A DNA stretch of 64,000 bases from contig JBNRMS010000017.1 in assembly GCA_050309735.1 (NCBI GenBank), positions 17,485 to 81,484 on the forward strand, given 5' to 3'. The stretch is from UMGS1002 sp050309735. GTDB taxonomy: Bacteria > Bacillota > Clostridia > Oscillospirales > CAG-272. The notes beneath the pieces were generated by a model. That model did not search any database. It worked only from the letters and a program-made list of their open reading frames with translations, and had not been told where the DNA came from. The translations under genes and the position numbers were made by a program. The stretch's first letter is position 1; the number at the start of each line of letters is the position of its first letter. Below are positions 31,880 to 41,551 of the stretch, piece after piece.

Positions 31880-33277
31880 ATGCCACATACAAAAAGGAAC
31901 TATTCTGAAATAACAGATGAAATAAGAAATCTTGCCGGGCGCTGCATAAGCGGCAGCAATATAACCCCGTCTATGTATACAGACTACAATGTTTTTCGCG
32001 GATTGCGCGATTTAAATGGCAAGGGGGTTCTCACCGGCCTTACAGAAATATCCGAGGTATATGCCAAAAAGATTAAGAACGGCAAGGAGATTCCCTCTCG
32101 CGGAAAGCTTTTTTATCGGGGGTATGACATTGAGGAACTTGTCTCAGGCTTCATGAATGATAAGCGCTTCGGATTTGAGGAGATAACATATCTTTTGCTC
32201 CTCGGTGATCTTCCCACCGCCGAGGAACTTGAGTCCTTCCACGCGACACTGGCAGGCTACCGCTCGCTGCCAACCTCTTTTGTGCGCGATTTGATAATGA
32301 AGGCACCGAGCATGGACATGATGAACTCGATGGCGCGAAGCGTGCTGACAATGTATTCATACGACAAAAATCCCGACGACGCGAGCATTGAGAATGTTAT
32401 GCGCCAGTGCCTGCAGCTTATCGCGACCCTGCCCATGATGGCGATTTACGGCTATCAGGCCTTTGATTATTATATCGACGGCAGCCGGAGCTTCTTTATA
32501 CACGAGCCCGACACCTCACTGTCCAACGCCGAGAATATACTGCATATGCTGCGCATTGACAGCAAATACACAAAACTTGAGGCAAATGTTCTCGATCTCT
32601 CGCTTGTGCTTCATGCCGAACATGGCGGCGGAAACAATTCAACCTTTGCAACCCGTGTGGTTTCCTCGTCGGGCACCGATACATATTCGGCGATAGCGGC
32701 GGCACTCGGTTCGCTAAAGGGGCCCAAGCACGGCGGGGCCAATATCAAGGTTTGCCAGATGTTTGATGATATGAAAGAGAAGGTGGGCGACTGGGAGGAC
32801 CAGGATGAAATTGAAGCCTATCTCCGAAAACTGCTGCGCAAGGAAGCCTTTGATCGCTCGGGGCTTATTTACGGCTTCGGTCACGCGGTCTATTCGCTGT
32901 CCGACCCGAGGGCGGTTATCCTTCGTCGCTTTGTAAGAAAGCTGTCTGACGAGAAGGGGCGGAAAGACGAATTTGCTCTTTATTCGGCGGTTGAAAAAAT
33001 TGCGCCGCGCATGATATCAAGCGAGCGCAAAATGTATAAGGGTGTTAGTGCAAACGTAGATTTTTACAGTGGATTTGTCTATGATATGCTCGGTCTTCCC
33101 GAGGAGCTTTACACTCCACTCTTTGCAATCGCCCGCATTGCCGGATGGAGCGCGCATCGCATAGAAGAGCTGATTTACGGCGGGAAGATAATCCGTCCGG
33201 CTTATAAGAATGTATGCCCGAGAAGGGAATATCGTCCGCTCGCCGAGCGGGGGAGGGGAGATGAGGAAGATATCTGA
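31880..33277 (+). CDS. gltA: Citrate synthase
   Basis: 465 aa. Condenses oxaloacetate with acetyl-CoA. Active-site regions are intact: His in LSLVLHAEHGGGNNSTF, His in YGFGHAVYSLSDPRA, Asp in SANVDFYSGFVYDMLG, and C-terminal Arg in IAGWSAHRIEE. The length and the long N-terminal helix region (about 60 residues before GKLFYRGYDIEEL) fit the clostridial branch. ATG at 31880 has GGAGG 9 nt upstream. No aconitase or isocitrate dehydrogenase gene adjoins, so it may feed 2-oxoglutarate synthesis in an incomplete cycle. Confidence 0.95.
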   Translation: MPHTKRNYSEITDEIRNLAGRCISGSNITPSMYTDYNVFRGLRDLNGKGVLTGLTEISEVYAKKIKNGKEIPSRGKLFYRGYDIEELVSGFMNDKRFGFEEITYLLLLGDLPTAEELESFHATLAGYRSLPTSFVRDLIMKAPSMDMMNSMARSVLTMYSYDKNPDDASIENVMRQCLQLIATLPMMAIYGYQAFDYYIDGSRSFFIHEPDTSLSNAENILHMLRIDSKYTKLEANVLDLSLVLHAEHGGGNNSTFATRVVSSSGTDTYSAIAAALGSLKGPKHGGANIKVCQMFDDMKEKVGDWEDQDEIEAYLRKLLRKEAFDRSGLIYGFGHAVYSLSDPRAVILRRFVRKLSDEKGRKDEFALYSAVEKIAPRMISSERKMYKGVSANVDFYSGFVYDMLGLPEELYTPLFAIARIAGWSAHRIEELIYGGKIIRPAYKNVCPRREYRPLAERGRGDEEDI

Positions 33278-33295
33278 TTTCCCGCCCGCCCTGCT

Positions 33296-34504
33296 CTAAT
33301 TTACGGCATCCCCGAATATCTCGCTGAAAACCTTCTGGCAATAGCTGTATGAGAAGAGCGGGTCGCGTTTCTGCACAAGAGCGTTTGCCGCGGCAAGCTC
33401 CTCGGAATAATCATAAAATGAATAGACTGTTATCCCCGCGTAGCCCTCGTTGAGTTGTGTCACAATCGGGATTACAGACGCCTCGCTGACATACACCTCT
33501 CGATCCTCGCCCCGCGACAGTCTAATCAAAGCCATACCGCCGAGCATACGGTTGCACACCCCGCGGCCGGTCTCGGCGGTTGAATTCACGAAATTTCCGA
33601 GCGACCAAAAGACCGGCATAGTCCGGCCATCTTCCTCGTACCACTCTAACGGCTGAATCACGTGCGGGTGTGTGCCGATGACCAGATCGGCGCCGCACTC
33701 AAAGAAAAGTTTGCACCATAGCCGCTGACCCGACGACGGTGAATGTACATACTCAATCCCCCAATGCGGGCAGACTACGACAAAGTCGGCAATCTCTTTT
33801 GCCTTTTTTATATCCTCTCTCACGGTCTGCTCGTCAAGCAGGCTGACTATCCACGGCATATCGGAAGGAATCGGATTGCCGTTTGTGCCATAGGTGTAAT
33901 TGAGCAGAGCGACCCTAAATCCCTTCCGCTCGACCACACATATGCCGGCCGACTCATCTTCTGTGAGGGCGGTGCCGGCTATTTTTATTTCGGGATAGTG
34001 CTCGGCAAAATAGGAGCGGCAGGCGATTACTCCGGATTTGCCTTTGTCAAGTGTATGATTTGTAGCCTGCAAAACGACATCAAAGCCGGCCCACGCAATG
34101 GCATCTGCAACCTCAAGGGGAGCGTTGAAAAGGGGGTAGCCCGAGAGGCCGAACTCCTCGCCCGCGAGCGGGGTTTCCTGGTTGATAATTGAGATGTCTG
34201 CCGAGGATATCTGGTCGCGCAGCTTTGCAAAAATGTGGGTGAAGTCATAGCCCCCGCCCGGCTTCTCGCCGCTCATTTGAACAAAGCGGTGAAGGAGGAG
34301 ATCTCCGGCCATGAGGATTGTTATGCTCTCGGAACTGTCGGCGGTCAGGGCAGCAGATTTGTCGGTTGTCGGTTCGGTTTGGTGTAGGGTTGCGCTGTCT
34401 GAGACATGCTCCTTGCATTTCTCGCACGCAAGGGCAGAGGAGCAGGAGGACAGGGCGAAGATTAACAAAATAATTGAAAATAGCTTTTTTAGGTGTGAGG
34501 TCAT
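33296..34504 (-). CDS. CapA-family lipoprotein (poly-gamma-glutamate synthesis/metallophosphatase fold)
   Basis: 402 aa. Lipobox LSSC near residue 21. CapA/PgsA domain with calcineurin-like metal motifs: TILMAGDLLLHR, INQETPL, ATNHTLDKGKSG, VVCPHWGIEY and VIGTHPHVIQPLE. Membrane-anchored outside the cell. CapA proteins support poly-gamma-glutamate export; alone, without pgsBC, the role is unclear. Convergent with citrate synthase (18 bp between), no clear terminator. SD GGAG 7 nt upstream. Confidence 0.9.
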   Translation of the reverse strand: MTSHLKKLFSIILLIFALSSCSSALACEKCKEHVSDSATLHQTEPTTDKSAALTADSSESITILMAGDLLLHRFVQMSGEKPGGGYDFTHIFAKLRDQISSADISIINQETPLAGEEFGLSGYPLFNAPLEVADAIAWAGFDVVLQATNHTLDKGKSGVIACRSYFAEHYPEIKIAGTALTEDESAGICVVERKGFRVALLNYTYGTNGNPIPSDMPWIVSLLDEQTVREDIKKAKEIADFVVVCPHWGIEYVHSPSSGQRLWCKLFFECGADLVIGTHPHVIQPLEWYEEDGRTMPVFWSLGNFVNSTAETGRGVCNRMLGGMALIRLSRGEDREVYVSEASVIPIVTQLNEGYAGITVYSFYDYSEELAAANALVQKRDPLFSYSYCQKVFSEIFGDAVN

Positions 34505-34706
34505 TGTTTTCTCCGGGGGAATATAAAGTTTTTTGCTTGACAGGAGGCAAGCGTAATGTTTTTCACCCGCCCTTCGTTAAGCGACTTTTGGCGGCCTTGA
34601 TTTATCATCGCCTTCGGTCGGGCGAATAATTCAAGAAAAAATCATGAAATGAATAAAGTGGCAGCTGAGTAATTATGAAGAAAGGTCAAAAATGGAACAT
34701 TTAATG

Positions 34707-34728
34707 GCTCTATAACGTCATATAGAGC
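34707..34728. repeat. Perfect 8-bp inverted repeat upstream of macroglobulin-like gene
   Basis: GCTCTATA, loop ACGTCA, TATAGAGC, about 55 bp before the start at 34783. May be an operator or leader hairpin. Nothing else is evident in 34505-34782. Confidence 0.4.
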
Positions 34729-34782
34729 AAAAGTAAACTCGCCGCAGCATCAAATTCTAATAATTTTGGGGGATACATTATT

Positions 34783-37700
34783 ATGAATCAAAAGCAGTAC
34801 ATAAATCCGGGAAAGAATACTGTAATCCGCGCCGCCTGCGTTTTTCTGTCGGCGCTGATTCTTCTTGGCGTTATTTTCCCGTTCGTAAATTTGAATAATG
34901 ACAAAGGCGAGCCCGAGGGCTTTGTCTTTTCGGGCTCAGCCTTCACCTCAGACGGAGTAAACGACCTGCCCGAGGAGTTGTCCTCGGTGAGCGTGACGGC
35001 TAATAACGACCGCTCGGCGATAATCCCGGTCGATTCATATTTCACAATCAAAACAACGGGCGCAACCGACCCCGAAACCCTCTCAAAATATCTGACCGTG
35101 ACCCCGACTGTATCCTTCACTCTTAGCACACTGTCGCCGACCGAATTTCTTCTCACCCCCGCCGCCCGGGAGCTTGACGCCGGCAGGATTTACAGCTTTA
35201 CGCTCGGCAACCCTGAAAATCCGGTCAGCAGCTACACTTTTCAGACCGAGAGCGAACTGGCCGTCAAAAGTCTGCTTCCGGCAGATCTTGCGGTGGGTGT
35301 TCCTCTCAACGCAGGAATCGAAATTGCCTTCACCGAATCTGTAAGGAATGTAAAATTTGAAAATTATATAAGCATATTGCCGAAAATTAAGGGGAATTTT
35401 GAGCTTTACCCCGACGGGCGCACTGTGGTTTTTGTTCCCGACGAAAATCTCGCTCCGAACACTGTTTATACAGTGCAGGTGAAACAAGGGATAACCTCCT
35501 CCTCGGGCAGAGAGCTCAAGCAAGCTCATGAGGCAAAATTCCGCACCGGAACCGAAGAGACATCGAGCGGCAAGGAGACTATGAAAATATACTCCGAGAA
35601 CACCAAGACTATATTCTCGCCCCACGAGTATCCGACTATTTATTACAACCTATCAAATATAGATAGAAAAACACCCAAACAGAGCGACATCGCAGTTGAG
35701 ATTTGGCGATACAGCTCTGCAGACGATGCGATATCTGCCATGAAGGACTATGAAGGGCAGCGCGCCAACTATCTATATTCCGAGGATAATTATCTTTTCC
35801 CGACTAAGGGACTGACGAATGTCGGCAGCTATAATATAGCCCCGGTGAGCACAGGCAGCAACAACTATTCTGTTCAGTCATATTTTTCGCTCCCGCAGCT
35901 TGAGGAAGGGATATATCTTGTTAACTATATTGTATCCGGGCAGTGGGGCGGCGGCGAATACAAGAAAAGTATGCAGACCATAATTCAGAGCACAAACCTG
36001 CGGGTTCATACCGAGAGCAGCTACGGAAATACGCTTTTCTGGGTCAATAACCTAAAAGACAGCCGACCCGACCAAGCGTCCGCCGGCCCGGCAGCCGGAG
36101 CAACCGTCACCGCCCAATGCTTTAATCGGATTAATTCCTGGAATACCGAGGGCGGGGCAGCGTCCTACACGACGCTTACCGGCATAACAGACGCCAGCGG
36201 ACTGGCAATTATTGAGAACGGCGACACAAACGCGGCATATGTGAAAATTGAGCATGGCGGCGAGGAGACAATAATCCCCCTTTTGGCAAATGCCGATGCT
36301 GAGATTAAATATTTCTGCAAATATATATTCACAGACCGCGAGGTTTATTTTCCGGACGACAGTGTTAATTATTACGGAGTCCTCACCCCCGGCGGTGAAG
36401 AGGTGCTGCCCTCCCGGCTCTATGTCTATGTCGGCAGTATACCCTATGGGTCGGTGGCTCTTGGCACCGACGGCTCCTTCTCGGGCAACATACCAATCGA
36501 GAACTACACAGGGTACGCCCTTTATATCAGGTTTTGCACGTCGGATGGAGCGCTTGTCGCCTCGAAATATGTAAGGGTGACGCAGGAGGATAAGCCGGTT
36601 TATCGCGCATCACTTAGCTTTGATAAGCTTTTCTATGAGTTTGGAGATACAATCACCGCCACCGTTACTGCCTCCTTTTTTGACGGTACCCCGGCGCCCG
36701 GTCTTCGCTTCAGGATGAGAGCCGACAACCCTTTTGTATATGACGGTGAAGTTGTCACCGGTGCCGACGGGAGTGCTTCGATAAGCATAAAAACGACGGC
36801 ATACCCCGGCGCAAACTCGACATATCCAATTTCGATATGGGTTTCTGCCTACTTGACGGGATATGAAACCTCCTCGCTTAGTCTTTACAAATCGGTTTAT
36901 TATTTTCACAGCGAAAACCAGCTTCGCACCGAGCGGATAAACGGCGACTATTCGGAGGTTTACCTCAATAAAACCGATACCACACGCCTTAGGACTCAGG
37001 CTGACCTCAACTATCCCGCCTTCCCCGAGAATATATACGGAGCCCCGGCTCGGGGCAGCGTGAAGGTTAGCCTCATAAAGCGAGAGTTCTTGCGGGTGAG
37101 AACCGGCACAAGATACGACCCGATAACCAAAACCACAATAGAAGACTACACAACCCGGTTGTCCGACAGCGTGATAAGGAGCTACACGGCCGAATTTGAG
37201 GACGGCAAAATCAGGCTTGAGCATATGAGCGCCGAAGGTTTTAACGGATACTATTTTTATGAGATATCCTACTATGACGCCAAGAACGGCGCAGATTATG
37301 TGTTGGCAGTCTATGCTCTTAAGAATAATTACAGGCTGCATGATAACGATTCGTGGTACTACTACAAAATTATAACAGACAAAGAGGCATACTCGGAGGG
37401 CGATACCGTCAGCGTCTCATATCTTTACAACGGCATAGCGCCAAAGGGCAAGATTCTCTACACGCTTTACGATTCAGAGGGCTTTGCCGGTAGCATGGTT
37501 GGAGAGTCGGACTTTAGCTTCAGGTTCACCGACAGCATGGCGCTCTTCTGCCAGGTATATGCCACAGCTCTTGACGGCTCGGAGTTCAAAACGCAGTCCG
37601 GGCATATCAGGTACGATTACGAGGCCGACAATATACTCGCGGTCGAAGTCCTGCCCGACAAAGAATCCTACGCGCCCGGCGAGGGGGCGGCGGTTAGACT

Positions 37701-40050
37701 GCGCGTGACAGATAAAGAGGGGCGGCCGGTTGCGGGAGTTGTCCTTCTCTCGGTGGTAGACGAGGCCTGCTTCGCGCTCGGCGATCAGACACTCTCGCCC
37801 CTTGGTTCTTATTTCTCCTCGGTCGGCGGCTCGCAAAGGCTTCCTTATGACCTGCTTTCGAGTTATTACTCTGATTATTGGTATTACTACGGCTACAGCT
37901 CCCCGATAATCTCGATATCGGTTAACGGGAGATTTAATATATTCCGCGAGATATCGATAAACAACGAGACATTATACTATCTCACCGACAGCGTGGCAGC
38001 CGAGGCGGCGGATAGTCAAAAAGCACCTCAGAATAGCGGGTCGGCTGAGAGCGCTATATATATCCGCGAAAACTTCTCCGACAACCCGGTTTTTGAGGTA
38101 ATAAAGCTGGGAGAGGACGGTACGGCACTCTTTAGCTTCACAGTTCCGGACAATATCACCGAGTGGAGAATAAGTGCGCTTGCATATGGCAATATCTCCT
38201 CGCAGAAGGTTACCGAGCGCAAGCTCGGCAGCCGAGTGTCGGGCGTGATATGCACTCTCCCCTATTTTATCAATCTCTCGGCCTGCGAATACTATATCGA
38301 GGGAGACGACGTCACCCTCTCAGCGCGCTCCTACGGCAGAGCGCTCGTCAGCTCACAAGCCGTTGAATACAGCGCTACTGTCTATGATGGCGCGGGCAAG
38401 AGAGTAGGCAGTCTCAAGCTTTCGAGCAAGAGCGGCGAGCAGGCTTGGTTCAATTTCGGCAGACTGCCGACAGGCAGCTACAGCGCCGAGGTGAGCGCTG
38501 TTTGCGGCAAATACAGCGACGGCGTCCGGGTGAACTTCTCTGTGGTGGTAAGCGGCAATATAGTCGACGTTCGGCGCGATATATCAATTGACCAAATAAA
38601 GACGCTAACACCCCTTACCTATCCGCTCACTCTCTCCTTCTACAACTCGGCCTACGACAAATATATAGACGCTCTGAATCAAATCAACCGCAATTATAGC
38701 GACGCGCGGAGCGATGCGCTGGCGGCTCGCTATGTAGCGCTCACAGCATCCGAGAAGCTTTTCGGCTTGGGCGGCATAGGGTCGACCGCCGAAATTTCTG
38801 CAACCCTTAATTCAAGGGGGAGCGGACTTATTCCCCTTCTTGAATACAGCGAGGGCGACATTGAGCTTACGGCCAAGATCTGCGCTGTTGCCCCCGAGGC
38901 GCTCTCAAGCTATCGCAAGGCTGATATAATAAATACGCTAAGCTCCTATATCGACGCCAAGAAATATACCGACCCGACCGAGCTTGCCGCCGCCCTCCTT
39001 GCCCTTGGAGCGCTGGGTGAGCCGGTGCTCGACCGGGTATATCATATCGCTTCAAGCCACACCTCCTTCACCGTTGAGACAAAGCTCTATCTTGCGGCGG
39101 CTCTTACCTATATAGGCGACTTTTCAGCGGCAAACGAGCTTCTCGCGCTGATAAAAACCGAGGCGGGCAGCGAGGCCGAGGGCGGCGAATATTACATCAA
39201 AGGCGATAACACCGAGGAGAGCATAAAGCTCACCTCGCTTGCCCTTCTCACCGCCTCCCGGCTCTCTCGAATTGATGCCGAGAAGATGATACGATATCTG
39301 CGCACTCATGTTTCCACACTTGAATACTACGGCCTTGAGATTGCCGCTTATGTGAAATATTTCATGCCGACCGAGAGGGTCGAGTCGCTGCTCTCCTACC
39401 GCTTCGGCGAGGGTGAGGTTGAGAAGGTTTCCGTTCGTGCCGGCGGCGCATATGTGCTGAGGCTGACAAAAACCGGATTTGATTCGCTCCAGATCCTTGA
39501 GGCAGACCCGTCCCTTCGTGTGCGCGCCGCATATGGCGGCTCGCTGGCCGACGCCACAGACGGCGGGCAGAAAACAGGCGAGCTGACCATTACCAAAACC
39601 ATAACCCCCCACGATGCTGCGGGAGGACTTTATAAGGTGACGATTAGCTTCAGCGGCAAAACAGACCGAGCATATTCAAGCTTCAGTGTCTCGGACTGCA
39701 TTCCGACCGGCGCGCGATTTGTGTCAAATCATATTGGCTATAACGACGGCTGGGTGACCGTTTCCGGTTCAAAGCAGATGAGTGCCTTCATTTATCATGA
39801 GGGCGGGCAGAAGATGCGCGCTTCAATCTGGATCTCGGCACCGTATATGAAAAAGGCAAAATGGAATGAAATAGTACCCGAATATAGTTTCTCGGGCAGC
39901 CTTTCCTATATCATACGGGGGGCCGTGACAGGTTCTTTTGTGACCGAGGAAACCCTGATTCAAAATTTCACTACCGGCAGCTATGCCGTCAGCGATCGGA
40001 TGTACATTACAATCGGAGACGGTAAATGGACTGTTGACAGCATAGAATAA
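34783..40050 (+). CDS. Giant alpha-2-macroglobulin-like membrane-anchored protein, no thioester
   Basis: 1755 aa. One N-terminal hydrophobic anchor (about residues 14-36). Ig-like and MG domains follow; the bait-region-domain-like segment VAGVVLLSVVDEACFAL is near residue 990 and the A2M core FSFTVPDNITEWRISALAYG near residue 1120. A helical alpha/alpha region (about 1300-1540) corresponds to the thioester domain and a C-terminal beta domain to the receptor-binding domain. The reactive GCGEQ motif is missing. Bacterial homologues trap proteases near the cell wall; without the thioester this one would do so non-covalently or serve as an adhesin. SD GGGGGA. Monocistronic. Confidence 0.88.
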   Translation: MNQKQYINPGKNTVIRAACVFLSALILLGVIFPFVNLNNDKGEPEGFVFSGSAFTSDGVNDLPEELSSVSVTANNDRSAIIPVDSYFTIKTTGATDPETLSKYLTVTPTVSFTLSTLSPTEFLLTPAARELDAGRIYSFTLGNPENPVSSYTFQTESELAVKSLLPADLAVGVPLNAGIEIAFTESVRNVKFENYISILPKIKGNFELYPDGRTVVFVPDENLAPNTVYTVQVKQGITSSSGRELKQAHEAKFRTGTEETSSGKETMKIYSENTKTIFSPHEYPTIYYNLSNIDRKTPKQSDIAVEIWRYSSADDAISAMKDYEGQRANYLYSEDNYLFPTKGLTNVGSYNIAPVSTGSNNYSVQSYFSLPQLEEGIYLVNYIVSGQWGGGEYKKSMQTIIQSTNLRVHTESSYGNTLFWVNNLKDSRPDQASAGPAAGATVTAQCFNRINSWNTEGGAASYTTLTGITDASGLAIIENGDTNAAYVKIEHGGEETIIPLLANADAEIKYFCKYIFTDREVYFPDDSVNYYGVLTPGGEEVLPSRLYVYVGSIPYGSVALGTDGSFSGNIPIENYTGYALYIRFCTSDGALVASKYVRVTQEDKPVYRASLSFDKLFYEFGDTITATVTASFFDGTPAPGLRFRMRADNPFVYDGEVVTGADGSASISIKTTAYPGANSTYPISIWVSAYLTGYETSSLSLYKSVYYFHSENQLRTERINGDYSEVYLNKTDTTRLRTQADLNYPAFPENIYGAPARGSVKVSLIKREFLRVRTGTRYDPITKTTIEDYTTRLSDSVIRSYTAEFEDGKIRLEHMSAEGFNGYYFYEISYYDAKNGADYVLAVYALKNNYRLHDNDSWYYYKIITDKEAYSEGDTVSVSYLYNGIAPKGKILYTLYDSEGFAGSMVGESDFSFRFTDSMALFCQVYATALDGSEFKTQSGHIRYDYEADNILAVEVLPDKESYAPGEGAAVRLRVTDKEGRPVAGVVLLSVVDEACFALGDQTLSPLGSYFSSVGGSQRLPYDLLSSYYSDYWYYYGYSSPIISISVNGRFNIFREISINNETLYYLTDSVAAEAADSQKAPQNSGSAESAIYIRENFSDNPVFEVIKLGEDGTALFSFTVPDNITEWRISALAYGNISSQKVTERKLGSRVSGVICTLPYFINLSACEYYIEGDDVTLSARSYGRALVSSQAVEYSATVYDGAGKRVGSLKLSSKSGEQAWFNFGRLPTGSYSAEVSAVCGKYSDGVRVNFSVVVSGNIVDVRRDISIDQIKTLTPLTYPLTLSFYNSAYDKYIDALNQINRNYSDARSDALAARYVALTASEKLFGLGGIGSTAEISATLNSRGSGLIPLLEYSEGDIELTAKICAVAPEALSSYRKADIINTLSSYIDAKKYTDPTELAAALLALGALGEPVLDRVYHIASSHTSFTVETKLYLAAALTYIGDFSAANELLALIKTEAGSEAEGGEYYIKGDNTEESIKLTSLALLTASRLSRIDAEKMIRYLRTHVSTLEYYGLEIAAYVKYFMPTERVESLLSYRFGEGEVEKVSVRAGGAYVLRLTKTGFDSLQILEADPSLRVRAAYGGSLADATDGGQKTGELTITKTITPHDAAGGLYKVTISFSGKTDRAYSSFSVSDCIPTGARFVSNHIGYNDGWVTVSGSKQMSAFIYHEGGQKMRASIWISAPYMKKAKWNEIVPEYSFSGSLSYIIRGAVTGSFVTEETLIQNFTTGSYAVSDRMYITIGDGKWTVDSIE

Positions 40051-40062
40051 TATTATCACCTC

Positions 40063-40146
40063 GTTAAAACATTAAGCTAATGAGGGATACGCTGGGGGAA
40101 ACTTCCCCCAAGAAGTTTTCCCCAGACCTCCCTCAAGAACTTTTGG
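40063..40146. repeat. Dispersed intergenic repeat, copy 2
   Basis: Matches 7920-8000; includes hairpin CTGGGGGAAACTT/AAGTTTTCCCCAG (40091-40124). The following 40147-40270 is GC-rich, with two TTTGGAGCAT copies, and has no gene. Confidence 0.7.
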
Positions 40147-40279
40147 AGCATTTGGCGCAGCTAAATTTGGAGCATGCCGGGCCGCCCCCGGCCGGGCCCC
40201 ACATCCCTCTCCGGGGGCGGGGTGAGGCAATCTGGTGTTAGGTTCAATGTTATAAAATGTTATAATTAGATAATGGTAT

Positions 40280-40320
40280 AAAAAAATGTGGCGGGGAGCT
40301 TCTTGATTGAAGCTCCCCGC
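40280..40320 (-). terminator. Terminator of ZIP transporter gene
   Basis: 12-bp stem GCGGGGAGCTTC/GAAGCTCCCCGC (40291-40320), 6-nt loop; minus strand continues CACATTTTTTT. Confidence 0.9.
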
Positions 40321-40403
40321 GGTTTTCATAGTTGCGACCATGCCCTTTTTGCTGCCGTGGCGATTGCGCCGCCATTTATAAAGGCAGCAAAGGCGCAAAA
40401 CTA

Positions 40404-41192
40404 TTATCCCAATGCAACGTCGAGCACCATCATCAGCGAGAAGCCAAGGGCAACGCTGATTGTCGCGATATTGCTGTGTTCGCCCGTTTGGGATTCGGGA
40501 ATAAGGTCGTCGACGACAACATAAATCATCGCCCCCGCCGCGAAAGCAAGTATGTAGGGCAGCACGGGTGTGATGAGCGAGGTCAGAAGGATGGTCAGAA
40601 AAGCGCCTACCGGCTCGACCACGCCCGAGAGAAAGCCGTACATAAACGAGCGCCGCTTTGAAACACCGTTACTGACAAGCGGCATTGATATTATCGCACC
40701 CTCGGGGAAATTCTGAATAGCTATTCCGATAGAGAGCGCAAAGGCCGCCGCCGGGGTTATGCCTCCGCTGCCGCTCATCATCCCCGCAAACACAACGCCT
40801 ACCGCCATGCCCTCGGGTATATTGTGCAGCGTGACGGCAAGCATCAGCATCAGCGATTTGCTGATATTGGAACCTACCCCTTCGGGCTGTTTTGAATCTA
40901 CATGAAGATGGGGGATTAGCGTGTCGAGCAGGAGCAGGAATAATATTCCGCCAAGAAATCCTACAAGAGCCGGAAACCACGCGGGCAGCGCCCGCCCCTC
41001 GGCCATGTCGATAGCAGGAATCAGGAGCGACCAAATCGACGCCGCAATCATAACCCCCGAGGCAAATCCGAGCAGTGCTTTTCGCATTACCGACTTCATC
41101 TCCCTTTTAAGGAAAAAGACCATCGAGGCTCCCAGTGTTGTTCCGATCAGAGGGATGGTAATGCCTATCATCGCATTTTGAACATTGTCCAT
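40404..41192 (-). CDS. ZIP-family divalent metal transporter
   Basis: 262 aa, eight hydrophobic segments. The metal-binding helices TM4 and TM5 carry VTLHNIPEGMAVG and AIQNFPEGAIIS, as in ZupT/GufA-type ZIP proteins, and the cytoplasmic loop has LIPHLHVD. Moves Zn2+ or other divalent cations into the cytosol. ATG 41192 follows GGAAAGG at about 12 nt; an in-frame extension to 41405 has no signal and lies beyond the promoter. Confidence 0.93.
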   Translation of the reverse strand: MDNVQNAMIGITIPLIGTTLGASMVFFLKREMKSVMRKALLGFASGVMIAASIWSLLIPAIDMAEGRALPAWFPALVGFLGGILFLLLLDTLIPHLHVDSKQPEGVGSNISKSLMLMLAVTLHNIPEGMAVGVVFAGMMSGSGGITPAAAFALSIGIAIQNFPEGAIISMPLVSNGVSKRRSFMYGFLSGVVEPVGAFLTILLTSLITPVLPYILAFAAGAMIYVVVDDLIPESQTGEHSNIATISVALGFSLMMVLDVALG

Positions 41193-41238
41193 TTTTTTGC
41201 TTTTCCTTTCCGACTTGCTTTGATTGTTTGTTAACATT

Positions 41239-41266
41239 ATTCTACCACAAAAAACAGAGAAATCAA
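41239..41266 (-). promoter_or_regulatory. Promoter of ZIP gene
   Basis: Minus strand TTGATT (41261-41266), 16-bp spacer, TAGAAT (41239-41244). Confidence 0.55.
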
Positions 41267-41368
41267 GGGGGGAGGCATTCAGGCGGCTTTTTTTGCCTTT
41301 TAATTGCCCTCGCCCCGATATTATAATATTCGGTAAAATGCGACAGTGTTCGCGAAAAATAAAGGTAT

Positions 41369-41410
41369 CAAAAAAAGACGCGCGTGTGCTCTGTGCAGAG
41401 CACACGCGCG
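41369..41410 (-). terminator. Terminator of heterodimeric ABC exporter operon
   Basis: 14-bp GC-rich stem (41379-41392 with 41397-41410), loop GTGC, then CTTTTTTT on the minus strand. The 140 bp between it and the stop codon at 41552 holds nothing recognisable. Confidence 0.93.
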
Positions 41411-41551
41411 CCGTGGGCAGTGGGTTTGATTAGTATTAACGACAAGGAGAGCTGAGGCCGCACCGCAAATTATAATGTTCGGTGGATTGCCAAGAAGGGC
41501 GCACTGTCCTGCGGAGCAGACAGATTCTGCCGGGAAAAATCGCGATGCATA

